Below, piece after piece: positions 45,342-52,939 of a stretch of 64,000 bases of DNA. The DNA comes from Bacteroidota bacterium. GTDB lineage: Bacteria; Bacteroidota; Bacteroidia; Chitinophagales; Saprospiraceae. The stretch spans positions 206,108 to 270,107 of the forward strand of contig WGNL01000023.1 in the NCBI GenBank assembly GCA_016124585.1. The letters run 5' to 3'. Every line of letters begins with the position of its first letter. The first letter of the stretch is position 1. Below the pieces are notes generated by a model. The model ran no database searches. It was not told where the DNA came from and was given only the letters and a program-made list of their open reading frames with translations. The position numbers were made by a program, and so were the translations under genes.

Positions 45342-45968
45342 CCCACATGGGGTACACGGCAACGAAAAAAAAACCTCATCCCATCAAAAAACCTACCCAC
45401 AGTGCGTACACAGGAGGTGCGCTTTAGTAAATTTCATGTGCAGTTTTATGAGAATATGCTAAGAAAAGAGACTGAAAACCAATCCACAGCAGGAACACAC
45501 CAAAACACCTGCAAATACAGGGCTTCCCAAACAAGGTACACATAACTGAAACATTCAAAATAAAATATCGTAAAAGAACGCCCACTTCAAGTACACACTT
45601 GCCCACTTGGGGTACACATTAATTCCATGAATTTCGCAAAAAATTGATTTACAAGCACTTATCATTGCGATTAGGACTAGTTTCGAAATGAACTTTTCCC
45701 ACAAAAAGGACACGCCGGCTTGATTTAAAACAGGTTTGTGCTAAAAGCTTTTCTTTGATACCAACATGGGCTTAGAATGGCCCACATCAAGTACACGACC
45801 CACTAATTGTACTCATTTTCCCCACGTTTCTTACGCGATACTCCCCCATTAAGTGCACTTTATCCCCACCCTGTGGACGCGGGATACCCACTCAATTGAC
45901 ACTTATCACCCACAACACGTAGCAATACAGCCCCAATTATGGACACGCATTCTCCACATCAAGTACAC
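45342..45968. repeat. Iteron array of the Rep_3 origin
   Basis: At least fifteen copies of a 16-base motif, consensus CCCAC(A/T)TCAAGTACAC, all in the same direction. Positions include 45342, 45396, 45526, 45581, 45602, 45698 and 45781, then eight copies at exact 22-bp steps (45799, 45821, 45843, 45865, 45887, 45909, 45931, 45953). Copies vary in the middle but keep CCCAC and usually a terminal ACAC. Twenty-two bases is two helical turns, so initiator molecules would stack on one face. Confidence 0.9.
45799..45968. other. Core origin: eight iterons at strict 22-bp spacing
   Basis: The regular part of the iteron array. A near-match to a DnaA box (TTATCCCCA) falls within it at 45860. The AT-rich tract next to it would be the melting region. 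Confidence 0.8.
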
Positions 45969-45999
45969 GTCAAATATTTCAATAGCCTGATAATCAACA

Positions 46000-46130
46000 A
46001 CTTAGGGCAGACCAAACTAATAAAACTTAAATAGCAAATAAAAACTATAAATTTATAATAAGTAAGAAATTTAGTGTTTTATTTTTAAATCTAGCTGTTT
46101 TATGTCTTTAAAACTCAGGGGATACAGTTC
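46000..46130. other. AT-rich tract beside the iterons (candidate unwinding element)
   Basis: Nearly pure A/T sequence between the iterons and parA, including AACTATAAATTTATAATAAG. Position and composition fit the duplex-unwinding element of iteron origins, but this is inference. Confidence 0.6.
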
Positions 46131-46148
46131 TGAATCTAATAGCTTGAC

Positions 46149-46164
46149 GTGTACCTGATGTGGA
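46149..46164 (-). repeat. Inverted iteron copy
   Basis: GTGTACCTGATGTGGA is the reverse complement of an iteron (TCCACATCAGGTACAC), one base from the copy at 45953. Inverted copies often serve as operators of the rep gene or as handcuffing sites. Confidence 0.7.
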
Positions 46165-46298
46165 TGGATTTTTCAGTAAGACTTTAATCAGATGTGGTTT
46201 AATTCCTCGGGGTTCTACCCGAAAGAAACTGGAATCAGATTTGATGCTAGGGGCATTGCCCCTAGGGTAGTATATTATTGTAAAATCAAACTTACATT

Positions 46299-46338
46299 CG
46301 TTAAATAACGAATTCGTTATTTATTTTTATCGTTATTT
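46299..46338. repeat. Octad array a: five 8-bp units
   Basis: CGTTAAAT, AACGAATT, CGTTATTT, ATTTTTAT, CGTTATTT in strict 8-bp register, upstream of parA; AACG units are inverted copies. Array b continues 53 bases downstream, on the other side of a parA -7 box (TAGCTTTG at 46364). Confidence 0.85.
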
Positions 46339-46363
46339 GCTTTTCAGTTTATTGCCTAAGCCT

Positions 46364-46371
46364 TAGCTTTG
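46364..46371 (+). promoter_or_regulatory. Bacteroidota -7 box of parA (TAGCTTTG)
   Basis: Exact TAnnTTTG between octad arrays a and b, which would let the RHH protein cover the promoter from both sides. Confidence 0.55.
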
Positions 46372-46391
46372 CACCCAAGGCACTAATTTTG

Positions 46392-46415
46392 CGTTAAATC
46401 GTTATTTCGTTAAAT
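46392..46415. repeat. Octad array b: CGTTAAAT, CGTTATTT, CGTTAAAT
   Basis: Three contiguous 8-bp units in the leader of parA, 22 bases before its ATG. A likely operator. Confidence 0.85.
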
Positions 46416-46437
46416 ATAGAATGTTAAAACTAAAAAC

Positions 46438-47076
46438 ATGGCACTGATAATTGGAGTTGTTTCGCAAAAGGGAGGAGTAGGGAAATCGACTGTTGCGCGA
46501 CTTGTTGCGTGCAATTACGCGGCTAACGAATGGGTAGTAAAAATTGCTGACATGGACTTGTCGCAAGGGACAGCGACAAATTGGAATCGGCGGCGGCTCC
46601 AAAACGAAATAACACCAAAAGTTGCTGTTGAACAGTTTGTCAACGTATCTGACGCTATCAAGCATGGCGATCATTACGATCTGATTGTTTTTGACGGGGC
46701 GCCCCACTCTACCAGCAAGACACTTGATATTGCTAAGGCTAGTAACCTCGTGGTATTGCCAACGGGTGTTTCTCTTGACGACTTAGAACCTACAATTAAA
46801 CTTGCTCACGAACTGAAAAAGAATGGCATCAATGCCAGCAAAATATCAATCGCACTATCTCGAATTGGAAATAGCGAAGCTGAATTGACAGAGGGTATGG
46901 AGTATGTGAGAGCTAGTGGTTATCACCTACTCGATGGCGTGCTTTTTGAGAAAACAGCAGTTCGACGTGCCAGTGATGAGGGTAAATGCGCCACTGAGAC
47001 TGGGTTCAAGACCATAAATGAGAAGGCGGATGTGCTATTGCAAGCTATTGTGAATCGAGTGGAATTGGTTAAATGA
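46438..47076 (+). CDS. ParA-type partition ATPase (small, type Ib)
   Basis: 212 residues with the deviant Walker A KGGVGKST at 11-18, motif DMDLSQGTATNW and Walker B in YDLIVFDGAPHS. There is no N-terminal HTH, so it belongs to the short type Ib class (ParF-like, about 206 residues), which works with a small ribbon-helix-helix partner. That partner is the gene starting at 47290. Octad arrays flank the promoter, which suits autoregulation by the RHH protein rather than ParA itself. Placement directly after the Rep_3 iterons is a plasmid backbone arrangement. Confidence 0.9.
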   Translation: MALIIGVVSQKGGVGKSTVARLVACNYAANEWVVKIADMDLSQGTATNWNRRRLQNEITPKVAVEQFVNVSDAIKHGDHYDLIVFDGAPHSTSKTLDIAKASNLVVLPTGVSLDDLEPTIKLAHELKKNGINASKISIALSRIGNSEAELTEGMEYVRASGYHLLDGVLFEKTAVRRASDEGKCATETGFKTINEKADVLLQAIVNRVELVK

Positions 47077-47110
47077 TTCACGAGGATATAACTAATTAAG
47101 TTACATTTTT

Positions 47111-47134
47111 CGTTAAATCATTATTTCGTTATTA
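47111..47134. repeat. Octad array c
   Basis: CGTTAAAT, CATTATTT, CGTTATTA in 8-bp register, 34 bases after the parA stop. Confidence 0.8.
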
Positions 47135-47209
47135 AATTCCAGCAAATCATAAATCATTTTCCATCTTTTGGCTTTCCATCATTGAATTTTGATAATAAAA
47201 GCTAGAATT

Positions 47210-47233
47210 CGTTAAAGCGTTATTTCGTTACTT
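47210..47233. repeat. Octad array d
   Basis: CGTTAAAG, CGTTATTT, CGTTACTT in 8-bp register, 56 bases before the ATG of the RHH gene; probable operator of that gene. Confidence 0.85.
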
Positions 47234-47289
47234 TGTGCAGTGTTTACCCAAGAGAATCACCAATATTATCATCAATTAGAAAAGCGATC

Positions 47290-47514
47290 ATGGCAAAAAT
47301 TAGCAAACCAACCACCAACCGAAAAGGGGCACCACCACCAGAATTCGAAGCACCTACCAACCTGACCCGCAGTTCCGACCAAGATTTACGACCACTTAAT
47401 TTCAAAGTGCCAGCAGCATTCAAGCGTGAATTCAAGGCTTATGCCAACGAAATGGATATGAGCATGGTCAGTTTACTCATGACCTGTTTTGAGCAGTATA
47501 AAAATTCAAGATAA
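47290..47514 (+). CDS. ParG-like ribbon-helix-helix partition protein
   Basis: 74 residues from ATG 47290, which is chosen over the longer frame because upstream codons overlap octad array d. The N-terminal half (MAKISKPTTNRKGAPPPEFE) is basic, proline-rich and probably unfolded, as in ParG. The rest (RPLNFKVPAAFKREFKAYANEMDMSMVSLLMTCFEQY) is a beta strand followed by two helices, the ribbon-helix-helix DNA-binding fold. With ParA it would form a type Ib partition pair; the RHH protein binds tandem short repeats, which the octad arrays provide. I am sure of the fold type rather than of specific orthology. Confidence 0.8.
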   Translation: MAKISKPTTNRKGAPPPEFEAPTNLTRSSDQDLRPLNFKVPAAFKREFKAYANEMDMSMVSLLMTCFEQYKNSR

Positions 47515-47544
47515 CGAAATCGTTATTTAAAGAAAGAACGATTT
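47513..47544. repeat. Octad array e
   Basis: AACGAAAT, CGTTATTT, AAAGAAAG, AACGATTT in 8-bp register, starting at the RHH stop codon. It contains both orientations. Confidence 0.75.
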
Positions 47545-47772
47545 CTGTTTTTCTTTAAATCTTTAGGAATTTTGATAGACTTCTGCTAAAACGATAAAAA
47601 ATTCAAACAGCACAAAGTGGCCTGTTTGCCTTCCAGTCGTTTTCCGGCGATATGCTGGCGTGAATGAATGCAACCTAGCCCGAAGTGGGCTTTGGTTCTA
47701 TACTGCGCTTATATTTGCTTAAAATCAGTCAAATCTTTTTTAGAAATCAATAGAATTTCTGAAGAAAGATTT
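47545..47772. other. Non-coding stretch after the RHH gene
   Basis: No gene is supported between the RHH gene and the glyoxalase-like gene (343 bp). It contains a weak AGCCC/GGGCT hairpin near 47677-47691 and octad arrays at both ends. Confidence 0.4.
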
Positions 47773-47804
47773 AACGATTTCTTTTTTTCTTTCTTTCGTT
47801 ATCA
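47773..47804. repeat. Octad array f
   Basis: AACGATTT, two degenerate octads (CTTTTTTT, CTTTCTTT) and CGTTATCA in continuous 8-bp register. Confidence 0.6.
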
Positions 47805-47842
47805 AATTATCTTTTCTGGTATCTTTAAAATTAAATTAATTT

Positions 47843-47858
47843 CGTTAATTCGTCATCT
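47843..47858. repeat. Octad array g, before the glyoxalase-like gene
   Basis: CGTTAATT, CGTCATCT, 13 bases before the ATG at 47872. Position suggests an operator. Confidence 0.7.
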
Positions 47859-47871
47859 TTTTAAATATTTT

Positions 47872-48273
47872 ATGATGATAAAAAATTCGAACCAATTCCT
47901 CGGTCTCCGCACAGTCATCTACGTGAACTCCGATCTACAAGCTGCCCGTGATTGGTATGCCGATATATTGGGCTTCCCGCCTTATTTCGATGAACCGTTT
48001 TACGTCGGTTTTAACGTGGGCGGTTACGAGTTGGGCATCATGCCGGCAGAAGGTGTGAATCAGCCAGGAGGGAGAGGCGTGCTTGCTTATTGGGGCGTTG
48101 AAAACGCTGAAACCTCCTTCGAACGCCTCATTACCAAAGGAGCTACCGAGAGGGAGCCAGTCACGGAAGTAGGCGGGGGCATTAAAGTGGCTACTGTGAT
48201 TGATCCGTTTGGAAATGTGCTGGGTATAATAGAGAATCCACATTTTATGCTTGGAAGTCAAGCTGCTGAATGA
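47872..48273 (+). CDS. Glyoxalase/bleomycin-resistance (VOC) family protein
   Basis: 133 residues from ATG 47872. It follows the VOC pattern: LRTVIYVNSDLQAARDWYADILGF, then FPPYFDEPFYVGFNVGGYELGI, and FGNVLGIIENP at the end. The conserved His that usually starts VOC strand 1 is absent (IYV), so the metal centre may be incomplete. Members include glyoxalase I, dioxygenases and drug-binding resistance proteins; no choice is possible from sequence alone. It is one of the genes wrapped by octad repeats next to the replication module. Confidence 0.8.
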   Translation: MMIKNSNQFLGLRTVIYVNSDLQAARDWYADILGFPPYFDEPFYVGFNVGGYELGIMPAEGVNQPGGRGVLAYWGVENAETSFERLITKGATEREPVTEVGGGIKVATVIDPFGNVLGIIENPHFMLGSQAAE

Positions 48274-48285
48274 TATCAGCACCTA

Positions 48286-48317
48286 CGTTAATTAACGATT
48301 TCGTTATTTCGTATTCT
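48286..48317. repeat. Octad array h
   Basis: CGTTAATT, AACGATTT, CGTTATTT, CGTATTCT in 8-bp register, 13 bases after the glyoxalase-like stop codon. Confidence 0.8.
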
Positions 48318-48512
48318 TGGCTAACTTTTGATGCCCACCTTTTTTTATCAGCGACCAACCAAATCTCTATACCATGACATCGCTTAAGAAACTGTAAAAC
48401 ACAAATTCAGCAATCAAAAGAAAATCAAACAGGGCTTGCATACGTGATTGGGAAGCGCAATCTGCGTGCGATTAAAATGATACTTATTTTGCAACAAAAT
48501 CTAGCTAATATT

Positions 48513-48536
48513 GGCTCTAAACTAGAGCCCTTTTTT
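48513..48536 (+). terminator. Intrinsic terminator in the 48 kb intergenic region
   Basis: 7-bp stem GGCTCTA / TAGAGCC with a 3-base loop, followed by CTTTTTT. Its distance from the upstream gene (240 bp) suggests it may end an unannotated transcript. Confidence 0.7.
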
Positions 48537-48682
48537 CATCATTGAAAATCTCACTGTTAAGTATTCTATTATATAATTTTTTGATTGGATTAAAAGTATG
48601 AGCACAAAATGAGCAGTACAAATGCTAGTCAAGTGGTAGAAATAAAATAAATGCCACTTTCCTGATGTAGAATTTAATAATT

Positions 48683-48698
48683 CGTTATTTCGTTAATC
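48683..48698. repeat. Octad array i, before the WG-repeat gene
   Basis: CGTTATTT, CGTTAATC, 16 bases before the WG-repeat protein ATG. Confidence 0.75.
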
Positions 48699-48714
48699 GT
48701 TCAAGAGTGTAGCT

Positions 48715-51522
48715 ATGAAAACTCTAAAAATTATCACGTTGTTGACTTTGGTACTCAGCCCTAGTGCTGTATTTGCTCAAAAAAGTTTAAAGCTCTTTTG
48801 GCGGAAAGTCCTTCCTGATATTTGGGTTAAGTACGAATCATTGAAGCCTATAAATGAAAAGCATGCAAAGGTCTTAAAAGAAGAAAGATGGGGAGTAATT
48901 GATAATCGAGGCAGAGTTATAGTCCCAGTTCAGTACAAGCGACTCGATATTTACCCTTACTGGACGGATGCAAACCCATTGTATTACCGGGTCTCTTTTG
49001 ATGGCAAGCTGTTTGGGTTGTTAAATTCAAAAGGTAAATTGATTGTGCCGGCAGTGTACAGCCAATTAGAGTTGTTGGAAAATGAGCACATTAGGGCGTG
49101 CAATTACAATGGAAAATGTCGTGAGTTTAATTCAAAAGGAAAGGATATTACCCCGCCTGTTCTCATAAAGTACCAATGCCAAGTGCAACAAAAGAACGGA
49201 TTGACGTCGGCTTCACCTGACGGTAAGTTGTATGGATTAACAGATGAACAAGGAAATTGGCTGTTAAAACCCCAGTTTAGCTCATTGATATGTAGCGAAT
49301 GTGGAAGTTATTGGGTTGTTTTTGATGAAACAGGCGGATACCGAGTTGTTTTGCCAAAAAATCCAAGCTGGAAAAGCCCGGTTTTTGAAGGTGTTGGATG
49401 TTTTGGAGATGGGTTTTCAGGCACTTTTGGCAATGATGAATGGAAACTATTTGATAAGATGGGCAACGAATTGAGTCCAATGCCCTCAGACTATTACCAC
49501 CCATCCCTCGAATATCCTTTCTCGAATGCAAGTCTGGCAACCTTTAAAGAAAAAAATTTAAAAGGGCTAATTTCAAGTAGGGGAGATGTAGTTCTGCCAC
49601 CTATTTACGGGGACATTTCGACTACTCGCCTTGCAGGCAGTCGGTTTTATGTCACTCGACAGACAGATGGGAGGGAAGGTGTTTTTCATTCGGGCAAATG
49701 GTTGCTTCCATGTAAATACGACCGGGTTACTTATAGCTTTACTTATCCTCTGTTCGCCGCCATGTTAGGAGATTCAACATGGATAGTGGATACATTAGGT
49801 AGAACAGTAACCATTTTGCCCTTCAAAGTACAAAATCCTCAAAGCAAATATTTTGTTGATGACATTGGTAAAAAGTACTTCTGGTCTCCTGATTATGGCT
49901 TATCCAAACTCCCATCCAACGTCGAATCTATAACGAGTAGCAACCCTAACTTAGTCATTAAGTCAACGGTAGGGCTTTTCAGCATTCTAGATGCTAGAGG
50001 ACGTGAAATCCTTCAAGATTTTGATGATATTAGGATGTCCTGGTCAAGTGAGGGTGCTCCATACTATTACTTGCTCTGTAAAAAAGGGTTGTGGGGCATG
50101 GTTGACCACACGCTCCAATATGGATTTGAGCCACAGTATGATGAACTACGTTCAATAAGTGATGGCAATTTCATCGCAAAAAAAAGACAACTGTATGGAC
50201 TCATTGATTATAAAGGAAATCAGGTTTTGGAGTTTAAGTACAAGGATTCCAACGCCCTAGCTGATAATTGGAACCTTAAAAAAAATAGCGCACAGGGATT
50301 GTTTCATTCAGTACCCCTACATCAAGCAAAGGGTTTTATGTTTGATAAAATTCACAAGATAAAATCTCCTTTTCTTGTTAAGAAAACAGAAGGTCTTTAT
50401 GGCCTTTATGACAGTAGGGGACGGTTGTTAAACAATGAGACCTTTTCAAAGCCTCCATATTTCTTCGATGAAGGGGGTTTCAGTTTCGGGGAGGAAAGCC
50501 AGTTAGCATTCTATTCATCCAATGGAAAGAGGCTAACAGCACATGCATTTTCAGACATTCAGTACGTGGATAGCTACCATCGAGGAAACTTTTTCATCCA
50601 AGCTATGCTAGCTAATGGTGAATATATCTATTTGAACAAAGCTGGCAAAGAAATGCTTAGAACCGATGAATTGATAATCAGAAGCTTAGGGTCTTTTATT
50701 TCTAGGAAAGGTGACTATTGGCAGTTTATTGATGGAAATGGCAATCAATTATCAAATCTTCAATTGCGTTCTATATTGAATTTTTCTTCAAATGATGGTT
50801 GGGGTAGATACTATGTAGGCCAAGATAGCTTAGGCAAATGGCATGTCGTTGATTTGAGCGGTACATCAATCCACCAATTTGATGCGGAAAAAATAGGGTA
50901 CATCGGAGAAAACTATAATATCAACCATCTTTATTTCACAAGAAATGGCAAGCGCTACATGCTCAAGGCTCCCGGATGGATAGAAAAAGAACTCAAATAC
51001 GACAATGGTGAGGAGGGTTTAGTAAAACTAAATGGGAAATATGGCTTTGTAGATTATGCTGGAAAAGAACTAATCCCATGTTCGTACGATGCAATCGTAA
51101 AGCCAGGCGAAATTGGATGTGAATCATCATGCTTGCTTGCGGCCAAGAAGGGAGACCTGTTTGATGTCTTTAATCGCTATACAGGTGAGAGGCTACTACA
51201 TGACGTTTATGCTATTAGAAAATCGGAATCACCTACCTTCGTTTTTTATCGTAAGAATGGCTTTTTGGGTATTTTAAATCCCGAATCAGGAGAAGTCAGA
51301 GAGGCAATTTATAGCAATCTTTACTTTCAACCAGTACATAATGTTATTTTTTATGTCATAAGCTATCAAGAAGGTAAGGGCCTTCTCAACACGTATATGG
51401 AACAAGTCTTGCAACCTGAGTATTCGTCCATACAACCTGATAAAAACGGAAATCTTATTTTGAAAAACATTGACGGGAAACAATGGGTTTTTGATGGGAA
51501 AACAATGATGACTGATAAATAA
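48715..51522 (+). CDS. WG-repeat protein, exported, 935 aa
   Basis: Signal peptide MKTLKIITLLTLVLSPSAVFAQ. The rest consists of WG beta-repeats, seen as WGVIDNRGRVIVPVQYK, FGLLNSKGKLIVPAVY, YGLTDEQGNWLLKPQF, YGLIDYKGNQVLEFKY and similar, about 25-30 residues each, covering most of the chain. WG (KWG) repeat proteins are predicted scaffolds or surface binders; no catalytic motif is seen. The gene is visibly AT-richer than its neighbours to the left and right, consistent with transfer. It lies inside the octad-flanked region. Function is unknown. Confidence 0.88.
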   Translation: MKTLKIITLLTLVLSPSAVFAQKSLKLFWRKVLPDIWVKYESLKPINEKHAKVLKEERWGVIDNRGRVIVPVQYKRLDIYPYWTDANPLYYRVSFDGKLFGLLNSKGKLIVPAVYSQLELLENEHIRACNYNGKCREFNSKGKDITPPVLIKYQCQVQQKNGLTSASPDGKLYGLTDEQGNWLLKPQFSSLICSECGSYWVVFDETGGYRVVLPKNPSWKSPVFEGVGCFGDGFSGTFGNDEWKLFDKMGNELSPMPSDYYHPSLEYPFSNASLATFKEKNLKGLISSRGDVVLPPIYGDISTTRLAGSRFYVTRQTDGREGVFHSGKWLLPCKYDRVTYSFTYPLFAAMLGDSTWIVDTLGRTVTILPFKVQNPQSKYFVDDIGKKYFWSPDYGLSKLPSNVESITSSNPNLVIKSTVGLFSILDARGREILQDFDDIRMSWSSEGAPYYYLLCKKGLWGMVDHTLQYGFEPQYDELRSISDGNFIAKKRQLYGLIDYKGNQVLEFKYKDSNALADNWNLKKNSAQGLFHSVPLHQAKGFMFDKIHKIKSPFLVKKTEGLYGLYDSRGRLLNNETFSKPPYFFDEGGFSFGEESQLAFYSSNGKRLTAHAFSDIQYVDSYHRGNFFIQAMLANGEYIYLNKAGKEMLRTDELIIRSLGSFISRKGDYWQFIDGNGNQLSNLQLRSILNFSSNDGWGRYYVGQDSLGKWHVVDLSGTSIHQFDAEKIGYIGENYNINHLYFTRNGKRYMLKAPGWIEKELKYDNGEEGLVKLNGKYGFVDYAGKELIPCSYDAIVKPGEIGCESSCLLAAKKGDLFDVFNRYTGERLLHDVYAIRKSESPTFVFYRKNGFLGILNPESGEVREAIYSNLYFQPVHNVIFYVISYQEGKGLLNTYMEQVLQPEYSSIQPDKNGNLILKNIDGKQWVFDGKTMMTDK

Positions 51523-51596
51523 TCCGTTTGAACTTATCATAATGATAAGAAGGTCCAAATTGCAACCTGGAAAAGTTGTTAAAGAAAAAAAGATTT

Positions 51597-51619
51597 CGTT
51601 AAATCTTTACGAACGAAAT
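51597..51619. repeat. Octad array j, over the chitinase stop codon
   Basis: CGTTAAAT and, one base out of register, AACGAAAT. The first unit overlaps the TAA of the chitinase gene (51599-51601). Confidence 0.6.
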
Positions 51620-52798
51620 GGTTGATACAATATATTTAGAAGTAAGTCTCAAAGCATAAACCCCCGCTGACCATCCCTCCAAATCTATTATAGTGCCTGA
51701 TTCTATTTCTCCTGACCACTTTATTCTTCCTTGAAAATCAATCACCTGTACTTGACAGCTTGTCTTTGGTAATTTTTCAATATTCAAAAAATCCCTAGCT
51801 GGATTAGGATAGAGTAGGGGAGCCACATTAACTGCTGCTACCTCATTGCCTGCGCTCACCGGATTTACAACCTCATCAATCGCCTTCAACAACGAAAGGC
51901 TGGCAAATGGCCCACTTGCATCCTGCCCCAGTTCCCAAATCATCACTCCACCAGTTTCAGCTTGTGCTAACTGCGTCTTCGCTTTGATGGTTGGAATGCC
52001 ATTGTAATACAATTGGCCAACTTGGTCTAATTGGGCGTTAAAGGGGTTGAAGGACACGATTTCACCAAAATACTTGGCATCCACGGGCGTAGTAGAAAAA
52101 TCATAACCATAAAATGGGACACCAAGTGTTTGCCTATCACCTGGCAGCCCTTGGTTGTTCCAGTAGGTTAGACAACTCACAGCCCAGGAATATGGGGAGT
52201 GCTGGCCAGGGTTGCTAGGATCCCAAGGCCCAGTCAGGTCGTAGATCATGAGGTTGACCCAGTCGAAGGCGGCAAGGGCTGGAGCAGTGATTTGCGGGTA
52301 GCGGTAGCCGCCGGGCAAGGCAGCGGTCAGTGGCAAGCCTTCGGCATCTAGGGCAGCACTCAGCGCCAACACGAACGGGCTGTACAAATCGTTCACATGC
52401 TGCCATTCGAGGTCAATGTCCACACCATCAAACCCATTCGCTTGCACGTATGCTAATATTTTCCCAACAAACTCATCTAGGTGGGCTGGCTGCATCCAAT
52501 AGTCCCAATTGGTTTGCCATTCGGGCGTTAGGTAACCACCTGCGAGCGATACGAAAACTTCAACATCATGCTGGTGTGCCACGTCAATGACCTGCGCAAA
52601 ATCAGCACCATCGAAACTAAAATTTCCATTGATATCGGGATTGGCGAAAGCAAGATTGACATGCGTGAGTCGATCCCATTCGATTTGGGTAGGTGCTGTG
52701 TCGAAATTCCAGTAGGCCAGGTAGCCAACTACTTTGAAGTCTTGGGAAAAGGCTAAAGTTGTGACGAATAAAAAAGCAGCGAATAAAGTTGTTTTCAT
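51599..52798 (-). CDS. Glycoside hydrolase family 18 chitinase with T9SS sorting domain
   Basis: 399 residues from ATG 52798, which begins the signal peptide MKTTLFAAFLFVTTLAFSQ; the upstream 22 residues have no signal character. The GH18 barrel is at about 21-305: VVGYLAYWNF, THVNLAFANP, FVSLAGGY, then catalytic D-x-x-D-x-D-x-E as DGVDIDLEW near 123-131, and late strands LMIYDLTG and GVPFYGYD. The C-terminal part (PLLYPNPARDFLNIEKLPK... GVYALRLTSK) is a T9SS type A sorting domain. It probably cleaves chitin or peptidoglycan-like glycans outside the cell. It sits in the octad-flanked segment. Confidence 0.92.
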   Translation of the reverse strand: MKTTLFAAFLFVTTLAFSQDFKVVGYLAYWNFDTAPTQIEWDRLTHVNLAFANPDINGNFSFDGADFAQVIDVAHQHDVEVFVSLAGGYLTPEWQTNWDYWMQPAHLDEFVGKILAYVQANGFDGVDIDLEWQHVNDLYSPFVLALSAALDAEGLPLTAALPGGYRYPQITAPALAAFDWVNLMIYDLTGPWDPSNPGQHSPYSWAVSCLTYWNNQGLPGDRQTLGVPFYGYDFSTTPVDAKYFGEIVSFNPFNAQLDQVGQLYYNGIPTIKAKTQLAQAETGGVMIWELGQDASGPFASLSLLKAIDEVVNPVSAGNEVAAVNVAPLLYPNPARDFLNIEKLPKTSCQVQVIDFQGRIKWSGEIESGTIIDLEGWSAGVYALRLTSKYIVSTISFVKI

Positions 52799-52923
52799 GG
52801 ACAGGCCAGTTTTACTGATGAAACAAAGGCTAAATGTAGCGCAAAGGCATACCATTTCCAGCATCTCATTGTTTCACCAGCAAATTTGCTGCCTTTATTC
52901 TTTGCATAAAGAATTATATAAAA

Positions 52924-52939
52924 CGTTATTTCGTTAATT
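52924..52939. repeat. Octad array k, over the MFS gene end
   Basis: CGTTATTT, CGTTAATT. The octads overlap the last codons and TAA stop of the MFS gene (52926). It is the last octad array in the window; none is seen farther right. Confidence 0.75.

Larger units (their letters stand above)
48274..48714. other. Intergenic region with octads and a possible small RNA
   Basis: No protein gene is supported. It carries octad arrays h and i at its ends. A hairpin with a T tract at 48513-48536, 240 bases past the glyoxalase-like stop, would end a longer leaderless transcript or an independent small RNA. Confidence 0.45.

Noticed and set aside
45207-45545. 112-aa and other short plus-strand frames in the Rep leader
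   Set aside because: They run across iterons and the start of rep on the opposite strand; no domain is seen.
45860-45868. DnaA box (TTATCCCCA)
   Set aside because: One mismatch to the consensus and it overlaps an iteron; recorded only as a possible box, not as a feature.
47668-47871. Longer N terminus for the glyoxalase-like protein
   Set aside because: The added 68 residues include octads and hydrophobic junk; the ATG at 47872 gives a complete VOC domain.
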